Assembly: GCF_003025555.1 (NCBI RefSeq)
Contig: NZ_PYMH01000003.1
Span: forward strand, 1-64,000
Source of the DNA: Photobacterium lutimaris
GTDB lineage: Bacteria; Pseudomonadota; Gammaproteobacteria; Enterobacterales; Vibrionaceae
DNA: 64,000 nt
Direction of reading: 5' to 3'
This document shows positions 57,181 through 64,000 of the stretch, piece after piece (the stretch's first letter is position 1; every line of letters starts with the position of its first letter). The notes under the pieces were generated by a model. It saw nothing but the letters and a program-made list of their open reading frames with translations. It was not told where the DNA came from and did no database searches. Both the position numbers and the translations under genes were made by a program.

Positions 57181-57771
57181 TTAGTAGTAATACTTACCGC
57201 TAATGCTGTTGACGTTGAAGGTTTGGACCTTCATTGATGGTGACCAGTACACACTGTTCCAACCAGCCTTTAGCTTGAGTTGGCGAATGAAGTCTTCGGG
57301 TTTGGGCAGTTGTTCCCACACCTGTGGTAAAAACAGTGCTTGCTGATGCTGGTCTGATAGGATCACGCCGACTTTATTATTTTCTAGGTAGTCTATTAGT
57401 GTTTGCTCTGAGTCGACGGCCAGATCTTTTGGTTGGCTCAAGACCGACACTTCAACGACCAAATCATCAAGTTGTTCTTCGACCAGAGGCATAAAACGTC
57501 GGTCTTGGTAAGCACTTGCTCTGGCTTTATTGTGGACTTCCAGCACCAGTGGTGAATGTGCCACCGTGGTCCCTAGGCAGCCCTGAAGCTGTCCGTCGAC
57601 AGTAAGAGTAACAAAGCAAGCGCCGGGTTGGAGTAGCTTCTTGCTGTATAAATCTAAACGCGGAGGTTGGGGAATAGTATCCGAAAAATGGCCACGAATA
57701 GCATCGCGAGCCACATCTAAAAGCTGGGTTAACTCACCTTTATTGAGGTTCTGAAACGAGATAGCTGACAT
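57181..57771 (-). CDS. AmmeMemoRadiSam system protein A (AMMECR1 domain)
   Basis: The 196-residue AMMECR1-domain protein has CFVTLTVDGQLQGCLGTTV, the central family motif, and EVSVLSQPKDL and VGVILSDQHQQALFLPQVWE further on. AMMECR1 proteins are conserved from bacteria to humans with no agreed biochemical role. It is the second gene of the minus-strand arm and overlaps the MEMO-family gene by 32 bp, so the two are co-translated. The radical SAM enzyme of the set diverges from this pair. Confidence 0.9.
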   Translation of the reverse strand: MSAISFQNLNKGELTQLLDVARDAIRGHFSDTIPQPPRLDLYSKKLLQPGACFVTLTVDGQLQGCLGTTVAHSPLVLEVHNKARASAYQDRRFMPLVEEQLDDLVVEVSVLSQPKDLAVDSEQTLIDYLENNKVGVILSDQHQQALFLPQVWEQLPKPEDFIRQLKLKAGWNSVYWSPSMKVQTFNVNSISGKYYY

Positions 57772-58528
57772 ATCCTACGACTCTCTCCTTATCTCCGGCG
57801 TCGGTGTCGCCTGAGTTTATTAATGTTTTACGTATAAGTGTGTATCCCCTTTGTTTGGCTAACAAAAGCAATGTATTAATACCTGTTGAGCCACAAGCTT
57901 GTTCCGGAACGAGCGTTGGCTCGTAGTTATCGATCATTGTGCAGGTCTGGCGGTCTATACGTTGCGCTTCCGAATAGGGATGGAAGTGGCTTAGATCGCT
58001 ACTGACAACAAGCAAACAGTCGTCACCTTGCCAGAGGGAATCAATCAGCTTGGCGACATTGGCCGGATGTACATTACTGGTTAAAAGCGGTAATAGGGTG
58101 AAGTCATGTAAACATGACTGCAGGAAAGGTAATTGCACTTCGAGGCTGTGCTCAAGCGCATGAACCTGGTCCGATACTTCAATATCATCTATTTCCTTTA
58201 TCTTTTCAACCAATTGTGTGTCAATTTTTATTTTACCTAACGGTGTTTCGAAATGATCCGCCGCAGGGATGGCGCAACCTTGGAAATAGTAGCGGTGGCT
58301 GGGGCCTATGAGGATCACCCGGCGAATACGTTCGGCTTCTGCCAGCAGGTAACGGTAGGCATCGGCGGCGACGCTGCCTGAAAACATATACCCAGCGTGA
58401 GGCACAATGAGTGCTCGAATAGGCGTTGCATGTTGGGAAACCTTAAGCCATTTATCCATTTGTACTTTCAGGGCTGCCGCTGAGTGGGAATAGAACTGAC
58501 CCGCAACGGCTGGTGGACGTGTACTCAT
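57740..58528 (-). CDS. AmmeMemoRadiSam system protein B (MEMO1 family)
   Basis: The 262-residue MEMO-family protein has RALIVPHAGYMFSGSVAADA near residue 38, GPSHRYYFQGCA, LEHSLEVQLPFLQ and SSDLSHFHPYSEA, whose His and Asp residues make up the active-site-like metal cleft of the family. Human MEMO1 and related dioxygenases share the fold. The start ATG at 58528 lies 69 bp from the ATG of the radical SAM gene on the other strand, so all three genes share one promoter region. Confidence 0.92.
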   Translation of the reverse strand: MSTRPPAVAGQFYSHSAAALKVQMDKWLKVSQHATPIRALIVPHAGYMFSGSVAADAYRYLLAEAERIRRVILIGPSHRYYFQGCAIPAADHFETPLGKIKIDTQLVEKIKEIDDIEVSDQVHALEHSLEVQLPFLQSCLHDFTLLPLLTSNVHPANVAKLIDSLWQGDDCLLVVSSDLSHFHPYSEAQRIDRQTCTMIDNYEPTLVPEQACGSTGINTLLLLAKQRGYTLIRKTLINSGDTDAGDKERVVGYVSYLVSEPQ

Positions 58529-58597
58529 AGGTCACCTACTCATATGCAGTCTAAAGATCTGGACTAATCTTAAGTATAGGAACAAATATACACTTGG

Positions 58598-59692
58598 ATG
58601 ATTATCATGCGTCAACCTCCTGAGTTTTATCCAACAAAGTACTGGCATCGGCTTGATGATGGTCGGGTGGTGTGTGATCTTTGCCCGCGGCAATGTCGAT
58701 TGAGAGAGGGGAAGCGAGGTGCTTGCTTTGTTAGGCAGGCCCATGAGGGTGAAATAGTCCTGACCAGTTATGGCCGCTCCAGCGGATTTTGTATCGACCC
58801 TATCGAGAAAAAGCCACTCAATCACTTTTACCCCGGAAGTTCGGTGCTCTCTTTCGGTACCGCAGGGTGTAACCTCGGTTGTAAGTTCTGCCAAAACTGG
58901 AATATCAGCAAATCCCGCCAGATAGATACCTTGGGGGCATCGGCTATGCCAGAGCAATTGGCATTGGCTGCGCAGCGTTATGGTTGTGACAGTATTGCCT
59001 TTACCTATAACGATCCGGTGATTTTCATGGAGTACGCCGTCGATGCCGCTCAGGCATGCCGTGAATTAGGTATCCATAGCGTGGCGGTCAGTGCGGGCTA
59101 TATCTGCGATAAACCTCGGGTTGATTTTTATCCCCATATGGATGCCGCCAATATCGACTTGAAAGCGTTTACCGAACGTTTCTACCATAAAATATGCAGC
59201 GGCCATCTCGCGCCTGTGCTCGATACCTTGCTATATCTGCGCCATGAAACCGATGTGTGGTTTGAAATTACCACCTTGTTGATCCCTGATGAAAACGACA
59301 GTCCGCAAGAAATAGAGGCTTTGACCCGCTGGGTATACGACAATCTAGGCCCCGATATTCCAATCCATTTCAGTGCCTTCCATCCGGATTTTAAAATGCT
59401 GGACAAGTTGCCAACCCCACCCGAGACAGTGAAAAAAGCGCGGGAGATCGCTATGGCCAATGGGTTGCATTATGCCTATGTGGGGAATATCTTCGATGAA
59501 ATAGGTGACAGCACCTATTGTCCGGGCTGTGGTAAGAATGTGCTTTCCCGTAACTGGTATCAATTGGGGGATTGCCACCTGACCAGCCAGGGACAGTGCC
59601 ACTACTGTGGTTACCAGTTAGCCGGTCGATTCAAGCCTATCGAGAAAGCATTTGGACGGCGCAGGATCCCTGTGCAAATTGCCAGCAGATAA
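58598..59692 (+). CDS. AmmeMemoRadiSam system radical SAM enzyme
   Basis: The 364-residue protein has the radical SAM cluster motif CNLGCKFC (CX3CX2C) within GTAGCNLGCKFCQNW near residue 94. An N-terminal cysteine set (CDLCPRQCRL, GACFVR) and a C-terminal zinc-type set (YCPGCGKN and CHYCGY) flank it. This is the pyruvate formate-lyase-activating-like subfamily of the AmmeMemoRadiSam trio. Its target is not known. ATG 58598 is used; an in-frame ATG nine bases later is equally likely. Confidence 0.92.
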   Translation: MIIMRQPPEFYPTKYWHRLDDGRVVCDLCPRQCRLREGKRGACFVRQAHEGEIVLTSYGRSSGFCIDPIEKKPLNHFYPGSSVLSFGTAGCNLGCKFCQNWNISKSRQIDTLGASAMPEQLALAAQRYGCDSIAFTYNDPVIFMEYAVDAAQACRELGIHSVAVSAGYICDKPRVDFYPHMDAANIDLKAFTERFYHKICSGHLAPVLDTLLYLRHETDVWFEITTLLIPDENDSPQEIEALTRWVYDNLGPDIPIHFSAFHPDFKMLDKLPTPPETVKKAREIAMANGLHYAYVGNIFDEIGDSTYCPGCGKNVLSRNWYQLGDCHLTSQGQCHYCGYQLAGRFKPIEKAFGRRRIPVQIASR

Positions 59693-59792
59693 GGGGGTTA
59701 TAAGCGTATATCCGTTGTCTGGGCTTGTCAGCAGTATCAGCGATCCGATATCTTACATACTTAATCACAAAACCCCGGATGAGAAAGTAAAC

Positions 59793-60101
59793 ATGTCTGA
59801 TATGACAATGGAGCAGCTTGCGAGCTTCCAGAACCTAGTGATCACCCAGCCAAACTGCCCGTTTTGCGTAAAAGCGAAAGCAATCTTGGATGAGCGCGGT
59901 ACCGAATATACAACATTGGTATTGGGTACTGACCTTGCCAAGACCATGATGGTTGATTTCATCGAACAGCAAACGGGTAATGTTGTACGCACTGTTCCGC
60001 AAATCTTCTTGGACGGCCAATATATCGGCGGACATGACGATTTGGTTGCTTTCCTAGCGCGTCAGGTAGAGAACGATGCGTTTGGAGATTTTGAGCTGTA
60101 A
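59793..60101 (+). CDS. Glutaredoxin
   Basis: The 102-residue dithiol glutaredoxin has the active site CPFC (Cys22, Cys25), the TVP cis-proline motif in RTVPQIFLDGQYIGG and the GG glutathione-binding element, as in the GrxA/GrxC type. It reduces disulphides with glutathione in the cytoplasm. A longer frame starts at 59652 but its first 47 residues look non-coding; ATG 59793 is used. A strong terminator follows. Confidence 0.88.
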   Translation: MSDMTMEQLASFQNLVITQPNCPFCVKAKAILDERGTEYTTLVLGTDLAKTMMVDFIEQQTGNVVRTVPQIFLDGQYIGGHDDLVAFLARQVENDAFGDFEL

Positions 60102-60146
60102 GCGCAAGGAGGTAGATTGCCTCGCTTACCCAATATGGTAGAAAAG

Positions 60147-60171
60147 GCAGCGCAGTGACGCTGCTTTTTTT
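60147..60171 (+). terminator. Rho-independent terminator after the glutaredoxin gene
   Basis: GCAGCG and CGCTGC pair around CAGTGA and are followed by seven T. Confidence 0.92.
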
Positions 60172-60268
60172 CGGTTTGATCTAGGCTAAATATCGGACAT
60201 TCTTTTCCGGCATGGGGGCGCGGCTCTGGTAAACTGGTATTTCAATTACGATATATGGATTTTCAGGA

Positions 60269-60970
60269 ATGCTCAGCGACCAAGGCTTTCTCTCTCAAGG
60301 TGTCAGTTATCACGGATTGTTCTTCCTGCTGTTGTTAGTCATGGCGTCCGCATTGATTATTGCTCATTCGTTTCGATACAACCGCAAAGTCACGCCGATT
60401 TCCTTGATAATTATTGGTGTACTGACTGTGGTTTCAGTAACCAGTTATACCTTCTTAGGTCATGAACCTAAAAATACCGTTATGCGGCCAGTCGTCGCCC
60501 TTGAAGCACTACCAGAAGAAATGCTGATGAGTGCGTCAGAGCTGAATCAGAAACGTATTGAAGAGATCCAAGACAAACTCCGAGAAGATACGCAAAATGG
60601 CGAGCTGTGGTATGCGTTGGGTAATGCCTATATGTACAGCAGTGAGTTTGAAAACGCCGGTACTGCATTTCTTTACGCATTACGGCTTTCACCTGAGCCC
60701 CAGTCCAATATCTATTCGGCAATGGCAACGGCCAGTTATTACCAAGAAAAGCAGCACTTCACGCCACAAAGTCAGGCTTGGCTGGAGCAGGCATTGGCGT
60801 TGGACGAAAATAATATCTCTGCCTTGATGTTATTGGCTTCTGATTATTTCCTCAATGCTCGTTATCAAAAAGCGATTGATACTTGGCAGCAGATACTGGA
60901 TACCGATCGCACTGACCTTGACAGGGTCGAGGTAATTAATGCGATTAACCGGGCAAAGCGTTTTATTTAA
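60269..60970 (+). CDS. Membrane-anchored TPR protein, NrfG/CcmI-like
   Basis: The 233-residue protein has two hydrophobic segments at the N-terminus (about residues 16-35 and 43-63) and a C-terminal TPR domain (WYALGNAYMYSSEFENAGTA and ALDENNISALMLLASDYF). This layout is that of NrfG and of the C-terminal part of CcmI, which present apocytochrome c to haem lyase. No cytochrome maturation genes lie beside it, so the role is uncertain; a nrf-like cytochrome partner could be elsewhere. The ribosome site is weak (CAGGA close to the ATG). Confidence 0.7.
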   Translation: MLSDQGFLSQGVSYHGLFFLLLLVMASALIIAHSFRYNRKVTPISLIIIGVLTVVSVTSYTFLGHEPKNTVMRPVVALEALPEEMLMSASELNQKRIEEIQDKLREDTQNGELWYALGNAYMYSSEFENAGTAFLYALRLSPEPQSNIYSAMATASYYQEKQHFTPQSQAWLEQALALDENNISALMLLASDYFLNARYQKAIDTWQQILDTDRTDLDRVEVINAINRAKRFI

Positions 60971-61090
60971 GTGTAAGGAAGCTGTAAGCATTACGGCCAA
61001 GGCGCAAAGTAATGCCGGTGTTCAATATTTAGGTCTTTTTTTGGTATTGCGAAGCATTCGAATACACCTTTATTAGAGAGAGTTACCCAA

Positions 61091-61477
61091 ATGTCTAATG
61101 TTGTTCAGTTCTCTGCGTTCAGTGGCAGTAAGAAGACCCATACTCCCCCGTCTATCAAACCACAGAGCCCTAAAGTGCTAAGGGAACAGGCTGCATTGAA
61201 ACAGGACAGTCGTTGTTACTTCTGCGGGGAGCGTAAAGAGCCGAAAGAGCTTAGCTGGCTTGATAAGACTGGTTTTAAGACAAAGATACATGTTGTCTGT
61301 GGAAATTGTAGCGCTGGATCTAAGTCGCGTTCAATGGATGAACTCCGCATAATCCTTGCACTTAAAGCGATGGATTTCAGAACGGTTAAACTTCAGCAGT
61401 ATCTTGAGCTGAGAGACAAAGGGATTTATATAGAGGGTGTACGTGAATATAAGTTCTACTTTGAAACGATTGAATGA
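61091..61477 (+). CDS. Zinc-ribbon-like hypothetical protein
   Basis: The 128-residue product has a CX2C pair in RCYFCGERKE (near residue 41) and a second in VVCGNCSAGS (near 70), spaced as in zinc ribbons or HNH-like metal sites, but no HNH histidines. The N-terminal 30 residues are basic and disordered-looking. AGAGAG lies 6 nt before the ATG. The family is not recognised. Confidence 0.6.
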   Translation: MSNVVQFSAFSGSKKTHTPPSIKPQSPKVLREQAALKQDSRCYFCGERKEPKELSWLDKTGFKTKIHVVCGNCSAGSKSRSMDELRIILALKAMDFRTVKLQQYLELRDKGIYIEGVREYKFYFETIE

Positions 61478-61597
61478 TCATATTCGGATGGCATTTGAAA
61501 AAGAGCCGGCAATATCAGCCCAAACGAATTCGTCTGTTCCTAGATTTTTTGTTTGAGCACTTTAATCAGTATGTATGCGCGACTGACAGAAAAACAA

Positions 61598-61617
61598 CGC
61601 CCCGCGATATCGGGGCG
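61598..61617. terminator. Terminator hairpin between the zinc-ribbon gene and cueP
   Basis: CGCCCCG and CGGGGCG pair around CGATAT. On the minus strand a T-rich tract (TTGTTTTTC) follows, so it most likely ends the cusA-cueP transcript. The gap 61478-61749 otherwise holds no convincing gene. Confidence 0.65.
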
Positions 61618-61749
61618 CTGTTCATTATCCGAGATGGTCTAACTGGCTGTAGCTTGCTTTGTGAATGTTGGTTTCATCCCCTCTAGGCCCAGCGTCTTTT
61701 ACACGGTTGGCTTACAAGAGTAGCCAGCCCAGCCAGTCGGTTTAGGGGG

Positions 61750-62277
61750 TTACATGGCTACCAGGTTCATCGTGGTAATGCAGGTGCGACTGTCCCCTTT
61801 GGTGCTAAGTACTTCTGATGCCATCAAGTTACCTTTGTGGAACATAAACTGATATTCACCGTCTCGTGGCATCCAGATATCGATGAAACCATCTTTTTGC
61901 GTAGTGACCATTTCATTCTTCACGACTTTTCCCGTCGCCATGTCTTTAACCATCAGGTGCAGTTTTTCTTCTACCAGTTCACCCTGGCACCCTGTCGGCA
62001 CATGGTATGTACAAGGATGGGTATAATTGATATACGGGGCGATAGAAAGCAGGAACTCCTCGGTAAGCGGAATGGCCGCTTCCTCGCCAGAAGGCAGCGT
62101 TGCCTCTAGGCTGTCAGGCATCACCTTAACGGTTGCCTCACCTGTGCGGTGCCACTGGTGAGACTGTTTCAATGCCTGTTGCGGACTAAGAGCGGTAAAT
62201 TCTTCAGCCGTCATTGCTGACGTGCCAAACGAAGCCATTAGGACAACTACAGGTGCGATTTTGTTGAAGTATTTCAT
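61750..62277 (-). CDS. cueP: Periplasmic copper-binding protein CueP
   Basis: The 175-residue protein has a signal peptide (KIAPVVVLMASFGTSAM, cut near TA) and the CueP cysteine pattern: THPCTYHVPTGCQGELV in the middle and RTCITTM near the end. CueP stores and passes copper in the periplasm of Salmonella, where it is under CueR control. Here it starts 12 bp after the cusA stop on the same strand, so it belongs to a Cus-type copper efflux operon whose beginning is beyond the right edge. Confidence 0.85.
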   Translation of the reverse strand: MKYFNKIAPVVVLMASFGTSAMTAEEFTALSPQQALKQSHQWHRTGEATVKVMPDSLEATLPSGEEAAIPLTEEFLLSIAPYINYTHPCTYHVPTGCQGELVEEKLHLMVKDMATGKVVKNEMVTTQKDGFIDIWMPRDGEYQFMFHKGNLMASEVLSTKGDSRTCITTMNLVAM

Positions 62278-62289
62278 AATAGTTTTTCT

Positions 62290-64000
62290 TTAATTGATAT
62301 TTAATTGAACCTCAGCCGCCGGTGCAGTTTGCAGGCGGTGAGAGTAGGTTTTCCAAAGCTTATAGATAGATGGCAGCACCAGCAGGGTTAGCAGGGCCGA
62401 TGACACCGAGCCCCCCAGCATAGGGGCGGCAATGCGCTGCATCACCTCGGAGCCCGTGCCGCTGCCGATCATAATTGGGATCAGGCCGATAACGACGGTT
62501 AGATCTGTCATCATGACTGGGCGAATGCGCTGTCCAGCCCCTTCTAAAATGGCTTGTTCCAGGTCCTCTGATGTTACGTGACTACCTTGTTGTTCTCGTT
62601 CTTCTATCCTGCGCTGCCAGGCTTGGTTCAAGTAGACCAGCATGATAATGGCGGTTTCTACCGCCACGCCTGCCAGGGCGATAAAACCAACCCCAACAGC
62701 AATCGAGAGGTTGTAGTCAAGGTAGTACATCAACCAAAGGCCACCAACGAGGGCTAGTGGCAGGGTGCCAACAATAATGGCAACCTCACCAAAACGGCGG
62801 AAACTCATGTACAGCAGCATAAAAATGATGCCGAGCGTCACAGGGGTCACAATTTTAAGTTTCTCCATGGCTCGCTGCATATACTCGTACTGCCCTGACC
62901 AGCTGATGGCATAGCCCGCCGGCAAGCTTATCTCCTCGGCAACACGCTGGCGTGCTTCCTCGACAAAGCTACCGAGATCGCGGCCTTCGATATCTACGAA
63001 TATCCAGCCGTTGGGACGAGCATTTTCGGTTTTGATCATCGGAGGGCCATCCTCGTAGCGGATATCGGCCACATCAGCAAGGGTGATATGCGCTCCGAAT
63101 GGCGTGACTAAAGGCAGATTTTGCAGGCTGTATACAGAATCTCGATAGTGTTGCGGATAGCGGACATTCACCGGATAGCGCTCTAGCCCTTCCAAGGTCT
63201 CGGCGACGTTCATACCCCCGACGGCGGCACTGGTTACCTGCTGGACATCTTGGACGGATAAACCGTAGCGAGCCGCGCGGTGACGATCCACATCGATAGT
63301 CACGTAACGACCGCCGGCTACGCGCTCAGCGTATACCGATACAGCCCCTGGAACTTGGCCGACAACGTCTTCGAGTGATTTGCCGATTTTTTCGATGGTT
63401 TTTAAATCTGGGCCTGAAACCTTAATTCCCACCGGCGTCTTTATCCCGGTTGAGAGCATATCGATGCGGGTCTTGATTGGCATGACCCAGGCGTTACTCA
63501 GGCCGGGAAATTTCACCAAACTATCAAGCTCATTGCGTAATGTGTCTGTGGTGACACCTTCTCGCCATTCACTTTGCGGCTTCAGCTGGATAAACGTCTC
63601 TATCATCGTTAACGGAGCGGGGTCGGTTGCCGTTTCGGCACGTCCGGCTTTGCCCCACACGGTCTCAACTTCAGGGATGGTTTTGATCAGCTTGTTGGTT
63701 TGCTGCAATAACTCCCGTGCTTTACCAATTGAGATCCCCGGATAGGTTGTCGGCATATACATTAGATCGCCTTCATCGAGCGGAGGCATGAATTCGCTGC
63801 CCATTTTGCTATACGGGTACCAGGCCGATGCCAGCAACACCAACGACATCGCGATCATGGTTTTAGGGTAGCGCAGGCTGATTTTCAGCATTGGGCGGTA
63901 GCTGGCTATAAGCATACGGGTGATTGGGTTTTTCTGCTCGGGCATGATACGGCCTCGAACAAAGTACCCCATCAGTACAGGGACGAGTGTAATGGCCAAC
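62290..64000 (-). CDS. cusA: Copper/silver efflux RND transporter CusA, 5' end beyond the window
   Basis: The C-terminal 570 residues of a heavy-metal RND pump are present. It keeps the three methionines of the copper path as seen in E. coli CusA (in DLMYMPTT, APLTMIETFIQ and IDMLSTG), the periplasmic porter regions, and the last transmembrane helices with VGFIALAGVAVETAIIMLVY. The pump exports Cu(I) or Ag(I) with membrane fusion and outer-membrane partners that should lie further right. The frame is open to the window edge, with no true start here. Confidence 0.93.
   Translation of the reverse strand, partial: LAITLVPVLMGYFVRGRIMPEQKNPITRMLIASYRPMLKISLRYPKTMIAMSLVLLASAWYPYSKMGSEFMPPLDEGDLMYMPTTYPGISIGKARELLQQTNKLIKTIPEVETVWGKAGRAETATDPAPLTMIETFIQLKPQSEWREGVTTDTLRNELDSLVKFPGLSNAWVMPIKTRIDMLSTGIKTPVGIKVSGPDLKTIEKIGKSLEDVVGQVPGAVSVYAERVAGGRYVTIDVDRHRAARYGLSVQDVQQVTSAAVGGMNVAETLEGLERYPVNVRYPQHYRDSVYSLQNLPLVTPFGAHITLADVADIRYEDGPPMIKTENARPNGWIFVDIEGRDLGSFVEEARQRVAEEISLPAGYAISWSGQYEYMQRAMEKLKIVTPVTLGIIFMLLYMSFRRFGEVAIIVGTLPLALVGGLWLMYYLDYNLSIAVGVGFIALAGVAVETAIIMLVYLNQAWQRRIEEREQQGSHVTSEDLEQAILEGAGQRIRPVMMTDLTVVIGLIPIMIGSGTGSEVMQRIAAPMLGGSVSSALLTLLVLPSIYKLWKTYSHRLQTAPAAEVQLNIN

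Noticed and set aside
59652..59792. Extended start of the glutaredoxin frame.
   Set aside because: It overlaps the radical SAM gene and its residues do not resemble any glutaredoxin N-terminus; ATG 59793 gives the normal length.
61474..61686. Reading frame of 70 codons after the zinc-ribbon gene.
   Set aside because: It has no ribosome site, runs through the terminator hairpin at 61598-61617 and has no recognisable sequence features.

Overview
The window looks like a chromosomal segment of a marine gamma-proteobacterium of the Vibrionaceae, probably Photobacterium, Grimontia or a close relative. I infer this from the protein families and gene order (an imp-type T6SS locus, the E. coli-like ygfM-xdhD-xanQ-guaD-ghxQ purine module, a DUF3541 protein) and from the moderate GC content. 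No 16S rRNA or other decisive marker is present, so the genus is an inference.

Positions 1-33.9 kb hold a complete type VI secretion system (T6SS). A minus-strand arm encodes the Ser/Thr kinase PpkA and, downstream, a partial gene that runs off the left edge and looks like an effector. Across a 335-bp AT-rich divergent region a long plus-strand operon reads tagH(fha)-tssJ-K-L-M-tagF-pppA-tssA-B-C-impD(second TssC)-tagJ-tssE-F-G-clpV. This is the gene order of the classical impB-impC-impD-impE-impF locus plus the PpkA/PppA/Fha/TagF post-translational control set. The secreted parts follow: hcp, a strong hairpin terminator, vgrG, PAAR, a thiolase-fold accessory protein and a 1407-residue Rhs effector that ends in an HNH nuclease, with a SUKH-type immunity gene.

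Positions 33.9-38.2 kb are a decayed effector/immunity zone. It contains a frameshifted toxin fragment with an intact candidate immunity gene, an 80-bp relic of an IS end, an IS3-family element with a broken orfB, an orphan glycine-rich effector C-terminus, and three small membrane or secreted proteins that could be immunity genes.

Positions 38.2-47.1 kb are the purine catabolism module: an FAD subunit, a molybdopterin hydroxylase of the XdhD type whose N-terminal 2Fe-2S domain has lost its cysteines, a xanthine permease, guanine deaminase, and a hypoxanthine/guanine permease. The last is preceded by a PurR-like box, a promoter and a roughly 200-nt structured leader whose C-rich and G-rich segments can pair in two alternative ways.

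Positions 47.1-64 kb are mostly ordinary chromosomal genes: a serine hydrolase, an Ig-like exported protein, a MerR regulator with a flavodoxin-fold oxidoreductase, mobB, an exonuclease, an EEP-family nuclease/phosphatase, a solitary prpC overlapping an alkB-like gene, a DUF3541 protein, the three AmmeMemoRadiSam genes arranged divergently, a glutaredoxin, a TPR protein, a zinc-finger protein, and at the right edge the copper pair cueP and cusA (cusA is cut by the window end).
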